The notes: generated by a model from the sequence alone, not told the origin. A DNA stretch of 64,000 nt from Priestia aryabhattai (GCF_023715685.1 NZ_JAMBOQ010000004.1:124001-188000); one strand, 5' to 3'; positions 17,092 through 25,370 are shown, counted from the stretch's first letter. Numbers and translations: made by a program.

Positions 17092-17736
17092 GTGGAAGCG
17101 TTTATAAGAAATGATCAATATAACTTTATCAAAAGCCAAACGCAAATCCTTATCAATGGGCATGGAACAGTGAACAATTCCGATGTGCTGCAGGCTTTAA
17201 AAGCTCTTGCAAAAGAAAAAGTCTTAAATGTGTTTGATGGTCTTAGCGAGGAACAGGAAGAATTACTGTTGCCAGTTGCTGAAGTTAAAAATAAAGAACA
17301 AGCAGAAGTGTTTTTAGAAAGTATAAAGCCTTACGTGATTCCATTTAAATCCTTGACAGAAGCTGGCGTGAAAAAGTTGTTTCCAAAAGTGAAAAAGTTA
17401 AAAGTCCCTTCTGCTGATAGCATTGATCTAACGAGCATTTCATATGTTAGCTGGATTGATAAAGGCTCAAACAGAAAGTTTATCGTAGCGCAGGATCCGT
17501 CTACCCAGAAGTTAAAAGGTATTCAAGGAACTTTTAAACCTATCAACCAGAAGGGGATATGCACACTTTGTCACAGCTACGAGGAAGTCGGTATGTTCAC
17601 TGCTGAAATCAAAGGAACTGTTCAAGGGACATTTACACAACGAGGAAATTATATTTGTCAAAATAGCGAAGCATGTAATCAAAACCTTCTTACCTTAGAG
17701 AGGCTTCATGATTTTATGTTAAGGCTCAGTAAATAA
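17092..17736 (+). CDS. FusB/FusC-family elongation factor G-binding protein
   Basis: Proteins of this family bind EF-G and release it from the ribosome; FusB/FusC confer fusidic acid resistance. The 214-residue product has the family N-terminus EAFIRNDQYNFIKSQTQILI and a C-terminal zinc finger built from CTLCHSYEE and CQNSEAC. The start is taken as the GTG at 17092 (AGAAGGAG eight bases upstream) rather than the GTG at 17083, which overlaps that site. It is a chromosomal homologue, so resistance is only a possibility. Confidence 0.85.
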   Translation: MEAFIRNDQYNFIKSQTQILINGHGTVNNSDVLQALKALAKEKVLNVFDGLSEEQEELLLPVAEVKNKEQAEVFLESIKPYVIPFKSLTEAGVKKLFPKVKKLKVPSADSIDLTSISYVSWIDKGSNRKFIVAQDPSTQKLKGIQGTFKPINQKGICTLCHSYEEVGMFTAEIKGTVQGTFTQRGNYICQNSEACNQNLLTLERLHDFMLRLSK

Positions 17737-17763
17737 TATGCGGCTAATAAGAAGAATACAAAA

Positions 17764-17809
17764 AAAGAAGGTTCAGTCCCTATACTTTTGGTGAGACTGA
17801 GCCTTCTTT
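17764..17809. terminator. Terminator between fusB-like and sulfurtransferase genes
   Basis: AAAGAAGGtTCAGTC / GACTGAgCCTTCTTT hairpin between convergent genes. Confidence 0.75.
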
Positions 17810-17811
17810 GT

Positions 17812-18663
17812 CTATCCGTTTTTCTCAATAGGATTGTCACTATAGCTAATCCAATCGCTCCAGCTGCCGGCATATAATTTTACATTTGGAAAACCTGCTG
17901 ATTTTAAAGCTAAAACGTTGGGGCAAGCAGATACACCCGATCCGCAGTATACAATGATTTCAGCGTCAGAATCAATAGCTGAAAACACCTCCTTCCACTC
18001 TTTATCTGTTTTCCATAAACCTTCTGAGGTTAACACATCTTGCCAAAAAGAATGAATGGCGCCTGGAATATGTCCTCCTATAAAATCAATGGGTTCTTCT
18101 AAGCCGAGATATCTCTTTTTTTCACGAGAGTCGATAAGAACCACATTAGGATTATGAAGGTTCTCTTTTACGTATTCAACTTCTGCAAGTCCCCAATCTT
18201 GTTGAATGAGAGGTACAAAAGTTTGAGGAGAAGCTACTGGGACGCTCTTAGTTGTTTCATATCCCGATTGTTTCCAGTTATCAAAACCTCCATTTAAAAT
18301 TTGTACGTATTCAATTCCTATATATCGCAGTAGCCACCATGCTCTTGAAGCCATCATTCCGTTTTGTTCATCATAAACGACGACTTTTGAATCAGCATTA
18401 ATTCCTAAGTTACCGAGCTTCTGAGCTAGTTTTTGAACATCAGGCAGCGGGTGTCTGCCTCCGTGAGAAGTAGCTACAGAGGACAAATCTTTTTCTAAAT
18501 CCAAATAATGAGCATCCGGGAGGTGCTCATTTTGATAAGCATCTGCGCCTGCCTCAGGCTTTCCAAGGGTAAATCGACAGTCGAGCAAAACAATGGAGTG
18601 TTCAGGTTGTTGTAATGCAGTATGTAAGTCAGCTGGTGAAATAATAGTGTTCATAACATTCAC
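17812..18663 (-). CDS. Two-domain rhodanese sulfurtransferase (SseA-like)
   Basis: A 283-residue thiosulfate or 3-mercaptopyruvate sulfurtransferase. The N-terminal inactive rhodanese domain contains LLDCRFTLGKPEAG and the CH2-like HLPDAHYLDLEKDLS. The C-terminal domain contains the persulfide-forming Cys in VYCGSGVSACPN. The loop CGSGVSA fits the six-residue sulfurtransferase loop rather than a Cdc25-like seven-residue one. AAAGGA lies five bases before the ATG at 18663. Confidence 0.88.
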   Translation of the reverse strand: MNVMNTIISPADLHTALQQPEHSIVLLDCRFTLGKPEAGADAYQNEHLPDAHYLDLEKDLSSVATSHGGRHPLPDVQKLAQKLGNLGINADSKVVVYDEQNGMMASRAWWLLRYIGIEYVQILNGGFDNWKQSGYETTKSVPVASPQTFVPLIQQDWGLAEVEYVKENLHNPNVVLIDSREKKRYLGLEEPIDFIGGHIPGAIHSFWQDVLTSEGLWKTDKEWKEVFSAIDSDAEIIVYCGSGVSACPNVLALKSAGFPNVKLYAGSWSDWISYSDNPIEKNG

Positions 18664-18899
18664 ATCCTTTTACAAAAATTCTAGTTGAAATAAATAAAAA
18701 TGAAAAGCGTTAAATATAAATTACGGCAAAGGTATGCTGCTTTCCTTCAATTATTCCCCGTAGAATAATTGACCATTTTAGCGCTTATCTGATGCAGAGC
18801 GAAATGCTCCTGTGCTACAGTTATAGTAAGAGTTACATAGTATAAGCCAAATGCTCAGCGTAATGTTATACCTACTATTGATGAGAAGGAGAGAGAAAG

Positions 18900-19649
18900 A
18901 TGCAAACAAATGAAAAGAAAGAATTTAAATTGATCGCACTAGATATGGATGGAACGCTGCTGAACAATCAGCAAGAAATTTCTAAAGAAAATCGTGAGGC
19001 CATTGCTAAAGCTCAAGAACAAGGTGTTCATGTAGTATTAAGCACGGGGAGATCTCTTTTAACATGCCGTGAATACGCGCAATCTCTTCAGCTATCTTCT
19101 TACCTTATTACAGTAAACGGAAGTGAAATTTGGGATGAATCTGGACAGCTTGTAGAACGAAAGTTAATTGATGCTTCTTACATTGAGAAAATGTGGAATT
19201 TAACGCAAGATCATGAGCTTAACTTTTGGGCTGTGACTACGGATAAAGTATGGAGAGATGAATTTCCAGAAGATATTGCCTCACAAGAATGGCTGAAGTT
19301 TGGCTACGATATTCCAGATGATGCTTTACGAGAAAAAGTGCTGAAACAAATAACCGGCATTTCAGATTTTGAAATTAGCAACTCTAGTTTAACGAATCTA
19401 GAAATTAATGCACTTGGTATTAACAAAGCGAAAGGGATCATGACTGTATGTGAACGTTTGGGCATTTCAATGGATGAAGTCATTGCGATGGGAGACAGCT
19501 TAAATGATATGGCTATGATTGAAGCGGCAGGGTGTGGAATCGCCATGGGAAATGCTCAGGAAGCTGTAAAAGAAGCAGCGGACTGGGTGACAGATACAAA
19601 TGTCAATAACGGAGTAGCGAAGGCTATCAGCCACTGGGTACTGAAATAA
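18900..19649 (+). CDS. Cof-type HAD phosphatase
   Basis: A 249-residue cytoplasmic sugar-phosphate or nucleotide phosphatase. HAD motif I is ALDMDGTLLN (nucleophile Asp), motif II is LSTGRS, the C-terminal Lys is in INKAKGI, and motif IV is IAMGDSLNDMAMIEAAG. The C2 cap between residues about 80 and 190 is typical of the Cof/YkrA group. Substrate unknown. GAGAAGGAGAG precedes the ATG. Confidence 0.88.
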   Translation: MQTNEKKEFKLIALDMDGTLLNNQQEISKENREAIAKAQEQGVHVVLSTGRSLLTCREYAQSLQLSSYLITVNGSEIWDESGQLVERKLIDASYIEKMWNLTQDHELNFWAVTTDKVWRDEFPEDIASQEWLKFGYDIPDDALREKVLKQITGISDFEISNSSLTNLEINALGINKAKGIMTVCERLGISMDEVIAMGDSLNDMAMIEAAGCGIAMGNAQEAVKEAADWVTDTNVNNGVAKAISHWVLK

Positions 19650-19784
19650 TAGCAGCTCTACACAGCAGGCGGTACTTTTGCACAACTTAACTACTTCTCG
19701 CATAAACTGATACTGGATGCCTCCCTTAGAGTTCGTCTTATACGTATATATAAGGAGAAGCTATCTAGTTAAGGAGTGGGGAGT

Positions 19785-20261
19785 ATGAGCGATTTATCAT
19801 TAGACAAGCTGTTAAAAAAAGCAGAAAATAAATTACAGGATGTACATGAAGTAGTGCAAGAAAAAGCGTACGAGCTCATTCAGCAAGCATATAAAGAAAG
19901 CATATTTGTTATGATCACTGAAGGATTTAGATCGATAGAGCATCAGCATAAACTATATTCACAAGGCCGAACAACACCAGGAAGTATCGTGACTAATGCC
20001 AAAGACGGCTATTCTTCTCATAATTATGGACTAGCTTTTGACATTGCGCTGCTTGATAACAACGGAGAAGTTGACTGGACCATTGATCGAAGATGGAACA
20101 AAGCGGGAGAGATAGGAAAAAGAATCGGGTTAGAATGGGGAGGAGATTGGAAAACCTTAAAAGATTATCCTCATTTTCAATATACGTTCGGTTTATCTTT
20201 GCCGGAGCTTCGAAGTGGAAAAGCACCTAAAAACAGACGGCAAAGGCTTCAAGAATGCTAA
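19785..20261 (+). CDS. M15-family L-Ala-D-Glu endopeptidase (CwlK/VanY-like)
   Basis: A 158-residue zinc peptidase that would cut the peptide stem of peptidoglycan. His79 and Asp86 (SSHNYGLAFDI) and His130 (YPHFQ) are the M15 zinc ligands. There is no signal peptide: the N-terminus is MSDLSLDKLLKKAENKL. The upstream GTG at 19776 lies in the ribosome-site region, so 19785 is preferred. The next frame overlaps its last codons and encodes a peptidoglycan-binding domain, which in related proteins is fused to the peptidase. Confidence 0.85.
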   Translation: MSDLSLDKLLKKAENKLQDVHEVVQEKAYELIQQAYKESIFVMITEGFRSIEHQHKLYSQGRTTPGSIVTNAKDGYSSHNYGLAFDIALLDNNGEVDWTIDRRWNKAGEIGKRIGLEWGGDWKTLKDYPHFQYTFGLSLPELRSGKAPKNRRQRLQEC

Positions 20262-20479
20262 TTAAATACGGAGATCGAGGAAATCAAGTACAGTTAATCC
20301 AACGTATGCTTATTCACTTAGGTTATTCTCTTTTTGGAGGAGCAGACGGTATATTCGGGTCTTCCACTCTCAAAGCGGTAGAAGCTTTTCAACAAGCACT
20401 TTATCTGCAGGTAGATGGACTAGTTGGACCGAAGACACTCGAAAAACTCTATGTTAAATTTAATAAAACTATGTTCTAA
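20255..20479 (+). CDS. Stand-alone peptidoglycan-binding domain protein, possibly split from the M15 peptidase
   Basis: A 74-residue PG_binding_1 domain (YGDRGNQVQLIQRMLIHLGY then GIFGSSTLKAVEAFQ and VDGLVGPKTLEKL). The ATG overlaps the end of the endopeptidase gene by seven bases in a different frame, with only a weak AAAGG upstream. It may be translated by coupling as a separate wall-binding partner. Alternatively a single indel may have split a formerly fused endolysin-like enzyme. A terminator follows. Confidence 0.75.
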   Translation: MLIKYGDRGNQVQLIQRMLIHLGYSLFGGADGIFGSSTLKAVEAFQQALYLQVDGLVGPKTLEKLYVKFNKTMF

Positions 20480-20502
20480 ATAATCATAAAAACACGAGAA
20501 CG

Positions 20503-20553
20503 AGAAAAGGAAGAAAAGAGATGGATGGAAATCGTCTCCTTTCTTCCTTTTCT
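20503..20553. terminator. Terminator between PG-binding gene and 54-aa gene
   Basis: Nineteen-base arms AGAAAAGGAAGAAAAGAGA / TCTCCTTTCTTCCTTTTCT with one mismatch; both convergent genes end here. Confidence 0.7.
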
Positions 20554-20602
20554 GTAGTTATAGTAGAAAAACTGAAATTTATAAAGAAATAAAAAGGAAT
20601 TT

Positions 20603-20767
20603 TTAAGCGTAAGAAACGTTCACGTGATCTAACTGGATAACATTGCTCAACAATACGATATCTTTATATATTTCACTTTTTACAGAGGCGTTTGAACAGT
20701 TTTGATAGTCTTTCAACAAGCGGCCAAGTTCTTTAATAAATAACAACGTCTCTTGTTCATTAATCAT
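20603..20767 (-). CDS. Small hypothetical protein (54 aa)
   Basis: Unrecognised. AAGGAG upstream of an ATG gives a 54-residue product starting MINEQETLLFIKELGRLLKD and ending VNVSYA, with an amphipathic helical first half and no membrane segment. Codon usage is like the neighbours. It stands alone on the minus strand. Confidence 0.55.
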   Translation of the reverse strand: MINEQETLLFIKELGRLLKDYQNCSNASVKSEIYKDIVLLSNVIQLDHVNVSYA

Positions 20768-21190
20768 AGTCAAAACTCCTTGTTTAGAAATGAATCCAGG
20801 TCATTATATAGGAATTTTATCATATCTATACGCACCTGTTGACAAAAAAAGTTCGTCAATTTTTTTGTGAGAAGAAGAAATTTAGGGATATGTGGAATAC
20901 GTTCGACTCTCTCATTTTATATATATGCAGCTTGTCTAAAAATATGAGAGTAGTTATAGTAATATTTACTCCTAATCATGCAACTTAAAACCTATTTTAG
21001 AGGTTATCCGTAAATTCCCTCTATTGTAGAGCGATGGAACAAAAAAAGAATGCCTCTTTTTGTATCTTTAGTATGATAACGTTTTGAAGAAATAAGGCAT
21101 ATTTTTGAGTTTTAAGATGAGTTGAATTAGATCTTTTGACACGATCTTTTTGTAGGAGAGGCATATTTACTTTCTATCAAGGGAAATCGT
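20768..21190. other. Intergenic region without a gene
   Basis: About 420 bases between the 54-aa gene and the deacetylase. It holds a small hairpin TTGAC / GTCAA followed by seven T (20838-20867 region), a GATC-bounded stem near 21130, and two copies of GGCATATTT (near 21098 and 21162). No ORF with a ribosome site was seen. Confidence 0.4.
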
Positions 21191-21191
21191 A

Positions 21192-21232
21192 AAGCTCCAA
21201 AGAGTTTCTAAATCAGAAACTCTTTGGAGCTT
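21192..21232 (-). terminator. Terminator after polysaccharide deacetylase
   Basis: Perfect 18-base arms AAGCTCCAAAGAGTTTCT / AGAAACTCTTTGGAGCTT with a five-base loop; the deacetylase stop codon sits in the right arm. Confidence 0.85.
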
Positions 21233-21968
21233 AATTTTTTGGATAAGGGATGTGCAAAAGTTCTGGAACGGTCACAAAATGATATCCTTCTTGCTTAAGT
21301 CTAGGAATAATGGTATCCAGCGACTTTGCGGTGTTTGAAAGGTCCATGGTCCAATGGCCGCCGTCGTGCATCAAAACAATTGTTCCGTCGTGCATGTTCT
21401 TAAATACATTTTTGGTGATTTCTGTTTCTGGGATCTGCTTCCAGTCTAATGAATCAGAAGACCAGTTAATCGCATAGACATTTTCATTTGGCAGCTCGTT
21501 GATCATTTCTTGCGTTAAATTTCCATACGGCGGACGAAACAGCTGTGTTTCAAAACCGGTAATGTTTTTAATAATAGCCTGAGTTTTGGCAATTTCCCAG
21601 TGAAACTTTTCAGTCGATTCTTTTAGTAAATTGGGGTGCCAATAGGTATGAATCCCAACAGCATGACCTTCAGCTACCATTCTCTTCACCAGCTCAGGAT
21701 GTTCGTGAGCTTTTGCCCCAATAAGAAAAAAGGTTGCTTTAATACCATGCTTTTTCAATTGATCTAACACATGTGGAGTAAAGCGCGGATCCGGTCCATC
21801 GTCAAATGTTAGGGCGGTTTGCTTTAGTTGGTTATTACCTTGATAAAGCAAACGGTCACGCACAGCTACATTTTTTACTTGTTCCGCTTTACATAGTGCA
21901 GGAAGAGCTCCATTAAATAAGAAGCACAGTGTGAAAAGTAATATACTAATTTTTCGTATCATGTACAT
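21231..21968 (-). CDS. Exported polysaccharide deacetylase (NodB domain)
   Basis: A 245-residue carbohydrate esterase 4 enzyme, probably N-deacetylating peptidoglycan or chitin-like sugars outside the membrane. A signal peptide covers residues 1-28. The NodB motifs are complete: TFDDGPD (Asp56, Asp57), HTYWHP (His107, His111), FRPPYG, and LMHDGG near the end. It is similar in layout to the PdaB-type sporulation deacetylases, but a specific role is not shown. AAAGGAG precedes the two nearby ATGs. Confidence 0.88.
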   Translation of the reverse strand: MYMIRKISILLFTLCFLFNGALPALCKAEQVKNVAVRDRLLYQGNNQLKQTALTFDDGPDPRFTPHVLDQLKKHGIKATFFLIGAKAHEHPELVKRMVAEGHAVGIHTYWHPNLLKESTEKFHWEIAKTQAIIKNITGFETQLFRPPYGNLTQEMINELPNENVYAINWSSDSLDWKQIPETEITKNVFKNMHDGTIVLMHDGGHWTMDLSNTAKSLDTIIPRLKQEGYHFVTVPELLHIPYPKN

Positions 21969-22122
21969 GTACGCTCCTTTCTAGGGCAAAGTATAACGTT
22001 ATGATACCCGATTAAAAATTTTGTATGAAGCTGAATTTCCCTTTTGTGTCAAAACGTATGATATGCATGAAACAGCGCACTATAATAAACAGTTACTATT
22101 AGGTGAAGAAAGGAAAAAGCAG

Positions 22123-22533
22123 ATGAAAAAAATAATGATTGCCGTAGCATTGATTTTTTCGCTAAGTTTATCTCCCTTAGCTGAATATATTTCCTATCAC
22201 GATGACTATAACGTAAGTGCAAGGTCGTATCGTTCGGGGAAGCGGTCGTTTAATAGACAGCCAAGCGTTAGACAAAATGAGCCGAGGTCTAATTTTTCAA
22301 ACCGCAGAAATGGAACTGTAAATCGAGGCGTTACCCGTTCAAACCGAGGAGGATTCGCCCGTGGACTGCTGTATGGGGGGTTGGCAGGGATGTTATTTGG
22401 CGGTTTGCTTGGTCATATGGGTGCACTGGGCGGGATTTTTGGGTTATTAATTAATATTTTGGCTATTGCCCTTGTAATTAATTTAATTCTGCGGTTATTC
22501 CGCCCTTCTCGCCGCGACAATAATTGGAGATAG
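22123..22533 (+). CDS. Exported Arg-rich protein with C-terminal Gly-rich membrane segments
   Basis: A 136-residue protein of unknown role. A hydrophobic N-terminus (MKKIMIAVALIFSLSLSPLA) acts as a signal or anchor. A basic Arg/Ser/Asn region follows, then a Gly-rich hydrophobic stretch (LLYGGLAGMLFGGLLGHMG) and a final membrane helix. The layout resembles proteins annotated as Tim44-like or conserved membrane proteins in Bacillus. The ORF opens at 22021, but AAAGGAAAAAG before 22123 and the signal peptide fix this start. Confidence 0.65.
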   Translation: MKKIMIAVALIFSLSLSPLAEYISYHDDYNVSARSYRSGKRSFNRQPSVRQNEPRSNFSNRRNGTVNRGVTRSNRGGFARGLLYGGLAGMLFGGLLGHMGALGGIFGLLINILAIALVINLILRLFRPSRRDNNWR

Positions 22534-22617
22534 ACCGTAATTGCTGTCATAAACTAATAAGAAAGCTCCATATAAATAAGAAAACGCTTTCTATGGTTAA
22601 TCGAAAGGATGAAACGT

Positions 22618-22806
22618 ATGTCAGCAAACAGACAGCGCAGCAAATACCTGGCGTTTTGCACAGAATGCGGTCTCCCAAACAGGTTAACATTGTTTCTTTT
22701 AAGACAGTACGTTGCGACAGACGAATATAGCGGATTTTATTGTGGAAATTGCGGAAGTCGAAATGAATTTCCAGATTCAGTCATTGAATATATTAAAGAA
22801 CTATAA
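22618..22806 (+). CDS. Small zinc-ribbon protein
   Basis: A protein of 62 residues with two CxxC knuckles, CTEC and CGNC, separated by about 27 residues, as expected for a zinc ribbon. The ATG at 22609 overlaps the CGAAAGG ribosome site; the ATG at 22618 is preferred. Function unknown. A strong terminator follows immediately. Confidence 0.6.
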   Translation: MSANRQRSKYLAFCTECGLPNRLTLFLLRQYVATDEYSGFYCGNCGSRNEFPDSVIEYIKEL

Positions 22807-22836
22807 AACACAATCTCTTAGAAGATTGTGTTTTAT
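22803..22836 (+). terminator. Terminator after zinc-ribbon gene
   Basis: ATAAAACACAATCT / AGATTGTGTTTTAT hairpin with a short loop. Confidence 0.8.
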
Positions 22837-22952
22837 TTATTTGATAAAACTATGTTCTAAATGCAAATTAAAAAGAAAAACATAGCTACTTACAAAAAAG
22901 AAACGATGACTTTGGAGAAAAGAAATGCTTTTCTTTATCAAGGATGACCGAG

Positions 22953-22986
22953 AAAACCCCCAATTCAAGCTTGCTAAAGGGGTTTT
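22953..22986 (+). terminator. Stand-alone hairpin AAAACCCC / GGGGTTTT
   Basis: Eight-base arms enclose a CAAGCTTG palindrome. It resembles a terminator but no recognisable gene ends just upstream. Confidence 0.4.
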
Positions 22987-23069
22987 ACAAAACGGTTTAT
23001 AAGAAGAATATATATAAAATTAATGACTGTAAGACATAACTAACATTTTTGATTGCAGAAAATCGATTG

Positions 23070-23098
23070 AACCATACTTTAAAAGGGTGCATATACTG
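23070..23098 (+). promoter_or_regulatory. Candidate SigK-type promoter of the GerP-like cluster
   Basis: AACC (23070-23073), 16-base spacer, CATATACTG (23090-23098). The mother-cell SigK consensus I recall is mACm, 16-17 bases, CATAnnnTA, so only the last base differs. It would fit expression of spore-coat germination proteins. Confidence 0.45.
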
Positions 23099-23131
23099 CA
23101 TTAAAATTTTAGAAAACGGAGGAATTGACTA

Positions 23132-23374
23132 ATGCCTGTTTCCGTCATTTTCAACCAAATAAATGTGGTAAGTATGGTTTCCAATTCAGTAATTGCTTCG
23201 GGTCAAAATAGCCAGCCAGATTGGAATTCCCAAGGGAAATTTAACTTAGGAAACGGATTTGCTGTAAATTCAGCTATATTGGGCAGTACCAATATCATTA
23301 ATGATCAAGATGTTTGTGACACGCCAATTACCCAGCCGGAAAACATTAATCCTCAACCAGTTTCTCAATTCTAG
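23132..23374 (+). CDS. GerPA/GerPF-like spore germination protein 1
   Basis: An 80-residue protein of the GerPA/GerPF type. GerP proteins lie in the inner coat and help germinants pass to the spore cortex. The family pattern is visible as SNSVIASGQNSQPDW followed by GNGFAVNSAILG and NIINDQD. The GFG element common to the other copies is replaced by GNGFA. GGAGG precedes the ATG. It is the first of five related sequences within 2.2 kb. Confidence 0.7.
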   Translation: MPVSVIFNQINVVSMVSNSVIASGQNSQPDWNSQGKFNLGNGFAVNSAILGSTNIINDQDVCDTPITQPENINPQPVSQF

Positions 23375-23405
23375 GGAAAAAGAAGATGAAAGAAGTTGAA
23401 AAAAG

Positions 23406-23648
23406 TTGATTATAAAATTTACTAATCTTAATGTTACGTATATTTCTACTAATTCGGGTATTTTCACGGGGGAAAATACCCAATCAGATTGGCAAGTAAA
23501 TTGGAAAAGTAATACAGGGTTTGGTGAAATAATCGGCTATAATAACTTTGCCTCTCAAATTGTAAATATCATTAACGATAATGACATCGTTGATTCCTAT
23601 TTTTCTGAACATATAGATTTCAACAACGCCCCTGTTACACAAAGTTAA
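23406..23648 (+). CDS. GerPA/GerPF-like spore germination protein 2
   Basis: An 80-residue product with the clear pattern NSGIFTGENTQSDW, then NTGFGEIIGYNN and NIINDND. The only start is a TTG at 23406 with a weak upstream site (GAAAGAAG), so expression may be low or coupled to copy 1, which ends 32 bases upstream. The shared NIINDND/NIINDQD tail makes copies 1 and 2 the closest pair. Confidence 0.65.
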   Translation: MIIKFTNLNVTYISTNSGIFTGENTQSDWQVNWKSNTGFGEIIGYNNFASQIVNIINDNDIVDSYFSEHIDFNNAPVTQS

Positions 23649-23974
23649 ATAAGGAAAACTGAGCTCTGTAGATACCTTTTTAGGCATTCTATTAATTATT
23701 CTGTCAGAGTGGCGAGAATATATTATTAATAGATTTAAACCATCTTTTATACAGATGGTTTTTTGCTAGCTTATTTTCTGATGGAAATTATAGCTGTTAA
23801 TATAGACTAAAAGGTAATGAGAGGAATACTTTTATAGTAAATGGAGTAAGTATCATATAAAAGGTGTGAAAGCTTAAATAATTAAAGAAACATTCAATTT
23901 GAGGCAAACAGGACTGTATTTTCAGTTTTATATTGAATTAGGTGAAGTAAATTGCTGTCTGTGAGGTGTTGTCT
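23649..23974 (+). other. Spacer between GerP-like copies 2 and 3
   Basis: Holds a terminator (AAACCATCT / AGATGGTTT, 23737-23764, with T run) and an AT-rich stretch without an ORF. Copy 3 is therefore probably a separate transcript, but no convincing promoter was found. Confidence 0.5.
23737..23764 (+). terminator. Terminator after GerP-like copies 1-2
   Basis: AAACCATCT / AGATGGTTT stem, seven-base loop, six T. Confidence 0.8.
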
Positions 23975-24172
23975 ATGGTTAATATTCACTATCATTCGAT
24001 TAAAGTAAATAAAATCCAAAACAGTTCAGGCTTATTTTACGGCGTTAATATTCAATATAAATGGAATCATAAAAGTCAAATTTCTGATGGTTTCGGAAAA
24101 ATCGTTGGTGATTCTAATAAAATTTCAAATAATACCACCATTGCGAAAATACCTAGAAAGAATAATGAATAG
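23975..24172 (+). CDS. GerPA/GerPF-like spore germination protein 3
   Basis: A 65-residue protein with NSSGLFYGVNIQYKW then DGFGKIVGDSNKISNNT. The ATG at 23975 (GAGGTG six bases upstream) is preferred to 23966. The C-terminus is basic (KIPRKNNE) and lacks the IINDxD tail of copies 1 and 2. Confidence 0.65.
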   Translation: MVNIHYHSIKVNKIQNSSGLFYGVNIQYKWNHKSQISDGFGKIVGDSNKISNNTTIAKIPRKNNE

Positions 24173-24229
24173 ATGTTTAGGTTTAGAATCAAAAAAACTT
24201 TTTGTATAAATTCCTTTTTGGTGACCTAC

Positions 24230-24454
24230 TCAAAAAGAATCATTTAAATCATCTTCACCAAGAACGAGGTGTGTGTTATAGGATATTTGATTATCATCTC
24301 CGGAAATTGTGCCGAAACCTGAATTACTGCTGCTGATAGTAGTTTCCCAATTTTGTTGAACATTTTTCCCTATAAAAACCCCTGCGTTGTCTTTAACTGC
24401 ATTTACGGTGATATCATCAAAAACGATCTGAGGAGAACTGAGATCTATTTTCAT
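24230..24454 (-). CDS. GerPA/GerPF-like spore germination protein 4
   Basis: A 74-residue protein on the minus strand, between copy 3 and the GerPC-like gene. It has DNAGVFIGKNVQQNW then NSGFGTISGDDNQISYNT, the cleanest match to the family pattern in the cluster. GGGAGG precedes the ATG. The opposite orientation shows that the cluster has been rearranged compared with a simple gerPABCDEF operon. Confidence 0.7.
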   Translation of the reverse strand: MKIDLSSPQIVFDDITVNAVKDNAGVFIGKNVQQNWETTISSSNSGFGTISGDDNQISYNTHLVLGEDDLNDSF

Positions 24455-24557
24455 AATTCCTCCCTATACATATGAGACATTAATAGAAGTCATCTAATAC
24501 ACCATTATATGTTGTAGATGGGCTAAAAGTGTTAAATCAAATAAGGGGTCAAACTCT

Positions 24558-25286
24558 ATGGATGAAAAGGTGCTGAATATACTCGAAACTATTGAAAAAA
24601 GGCTCACAAATTTAGAAAGAAACATGAATGAATTTTCAAAAAGAAAGGTACATTCTCTTCATTTAGATATAAAGAACGTTCAAACACTGAACTTGGACGA
24701 ACTGTCTTATTATTTAGAACATATTGATGTAAAGGAACTTAGTGGAACTCTGAATATCGGTAATACTTTTCCTTCACAAGCGAGTCAATTTCAAGCGCCG
24801 AGAAAGAAAGGTAAAAAAACAACAAATGAGTTTGATGACAATCTAAGTTCCGGGAGTCAGAACAATGAAGCAAAAAATAAAGAAAAAGAGCCTTCCGAAA
24901 TATCAGTTAAAATTAATGAGAAAAGTGTCCCTTACAAACTAATCCATACAGAAGAAATGAGGGAGCCTGATAAAACTCTAGAATCAACTTTTAGCATAGG
25001 TGACATTCATATTGGTACGATTGAAGATGCTTCAGCTGTAAATTTTGGCAATAACTTTCCGACAAACTTTAGAAGTCATAAAAAAGTGACTCAAGGATTT
25101 GGCAATATTTTAGGTAATCAAAATGATATTCATGACATCTTATCCTCTTTGGAAGAAAAAGATGCATCAGAAGTATACAATGAAAAACAAGACGGGAAGC
25201 CGCCTGAATGGCTAGACTCAATGATAAAAGAACAAAAGAAGGAAATGGATGAAGCGAAGCTAGACGAAGATGAAGAGGGAGAATGA
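24558..25286 (+). CDS. GerPC-like coiled-coil protein with a C-terminal GerPA-like segment
   Basis: A 242-residue hydrophilic protein. Residues 1-30 are a coiled coil (ILETIEKRLTNLERNMNEF). Residues about 48-75 contain LEHIDVKELSGTLNIGNTFP, which resembles the KxERLEGTLNIG text of GerPC as I remember it. A Lys/Glu linker follows, then near residues 145-190 a GerPA-like unit (SAVNFGNNFPTNF, then TQGFGNILGNQNDI). The C-terminus is very acidic. AAGGGGTC precedes the ATG. It is probably the scaffold for the small proteins around it. I do not know this fusion from other species. Confidence 0.6.
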   Translation: MDEKVLNILETIEKRLTNLERNMNEFSKRKVHSLHLDIKNVQTLNLDELSYYLEHIDVKELSGTLNIGNTFPSQASQFQAPRKKGKKTTNEFDDNLSSGSQNNEAKNKEKEPSEISVKINEKSVPYKLIHTEEMREPDKTLESTFSIGDIHIGTIEDASAVNFGNNFPTNFRSHKKVTQGFGNILGNQNDIHDILSSLEEKDASEVYNEKQDGKPPEWLDSMIKEQKKEMDEAKLDEDEEGE

Positions 25287-25370
25287 GGAAGAGGGTAAAA
25301 AAAACGCAGGGTTTTCGGTGCTAAACTTTTGAAAGAAAGCTTTAATTGCGGAACAAAGAAGAATAGGTAA

